DNA of 64,000 nucleotides from an uncultured Flavobacteriales bacterium (GTDB taxonomy: Bacteria > Bacteroidota > Bacteroidia > Flavobacteriales_D > Crocinitomicaceae), in the NCBI GenBank assembly GCA_903945495.1, contig CAJAVU010000107.1, forward strand, positions 1 to 64,000. The letters are read 5' to 3'. Each line of letters starts with the position of its first letter. The stretch's first letter is position 1. A model generated the notes under the pieces. That model saw nothing but the letters and a program-made list of their open reading frames with translations. It was not told the origin of the DNA and did not search any database. The position numbers and the translations under genes were made by a program. Shown here in pieces: positions 63,778 to 64,000 of this stretch.

Positions 63778-64000
63778 TTACTTGAATCGTTCATCAACAA
63801 CTTTGAAACGATAAGCAAAAATCGCTTCCAATTTTGGACGGATTATGATTGGATGAACCAATCTACCTAGTAATCCAAACGGAACTTCGTACGAAACAAT
63901 GTCTGTCATTTCGACTCCACCTTCAACAGCTTTGAAATGGTGCTCGTGGTGCCAAATTTTGTAAGGCCCTTTGCGCTGTTCATCTACAAAATAATTACGG
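63778..64000 (-). CDS. SRPBCC-family protein, N-terminus outside the window
   Basis: Only the C-terminal 73 residues are inside the window. They read DEQRKGPYKIWHHEHHFKA, then EMTDIVSYEVPFGLLGRLVHP, ending in a run of PKLEAIFAYRFKV. This is typical of the SRPBCC (START/Bet v1-like) proteins seen near carotenoid genes in Bacteroidota. They are thought to bind hydrophobic ligands; a specific role is unknown. The stop is TAA at 63778-63780. Confidence 0.85.
   Translation of the reverse strand, partial: RNYFVDEQRKGPYKIWHHEHHFKAVEGGVEMTDIVSYEVPFGLLGRLVHPIIIRPKLEAIFAYRFKVVDERFK

Overview
The window looks like part of the chromosome of a low-GC member of the Bacteroidota, order Flavobacteriales, perhaps a Crocinitomicaceae/Fluviicola-type organism (family placement is inference). 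Pointers are a secreted HYR-repeat protein with a gliding-motility-type (CHU_C) C-terminal sorting domain followed by a PorP/SprF gene, a TonB receptor/DUF4249 pair, a transketolase split into two genes, a BY-kinase exopolysaccharide cluster, and many genes preceded by the Bacteroidota -7 promoter element TAnnTTTG. I saw no rRNA, tRNA, CRISPR array, prophage or intact insertion sequence.

Layout. 1-2.4 kb: a large secreted CUB/P-domain protein cut by the window edge, with a small exported protein. 2.5-5.8 kb: split transketolase with a von Willebrand A protein between its halves, closed by a strong terminator. 5.8-14.4 kb: class III aminotransferase, MsrB lipoprotein, bioD-bioA, a GDYXXLXY/DUF2157 membrane pair, pheT. 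14.5-19.6 kb: a lipoprotein with a decayed copy of its own 5' end, a TonB receptor with DUF4249 partner, a beta-barrel protein. 19.6-26 kb, minus strand: hldD, deoxynucleoside kinase, a GH3-family enzyme with a propeller-like protein, a 32-residue membrane-peptide gene with its own promoter and terminator, a Bax-inhibitor-1 protein, folE and queD. 26-31.3 kb, plus strand: tlyA-type methyltransferase, sufS, sufE, a DUF59 gene, fabF and an exported protein with an acidic Tyr-rich insert. 31.4-32.2 kb: gene remnants. 32.3-38.3 kb: a haem-motif lipoprotein, a beta-barrel protein, trmL, uvrA, a lytic transglycosylase. 38.3-44.3 kb, minus strand: exopolysaccharide genes. 44.4-46.9 kb: convergent dacB and ddl whose coding ends overlap. 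47-53.7 kb: the HYR/CHU_C protein, PorP/SprF and a PlsC-like acyltransferase. 53.7-58.1 kb: obgE-pap2-crcB, hpt-adk, purK. 58.2-63.3 kb: a tightly overlapping operon of ECF sigma factor, crtI, crtB, idi, a second queD and a photolyase, followed by bcp and an edge-cut SRPBCC gene.

Most interesting points: the carotenoid-photolyase operon carries its own sigma factor, a pterin-synthase paralogue and repeated GTTAAACAA operator-like sites at its promoter; a very short membrane-peptide gene; several promoters so close to the start codon that the mRNAs should be leaderless or nearly so; intergenic arrays of 7-base repeats; and two sites of gene decay.
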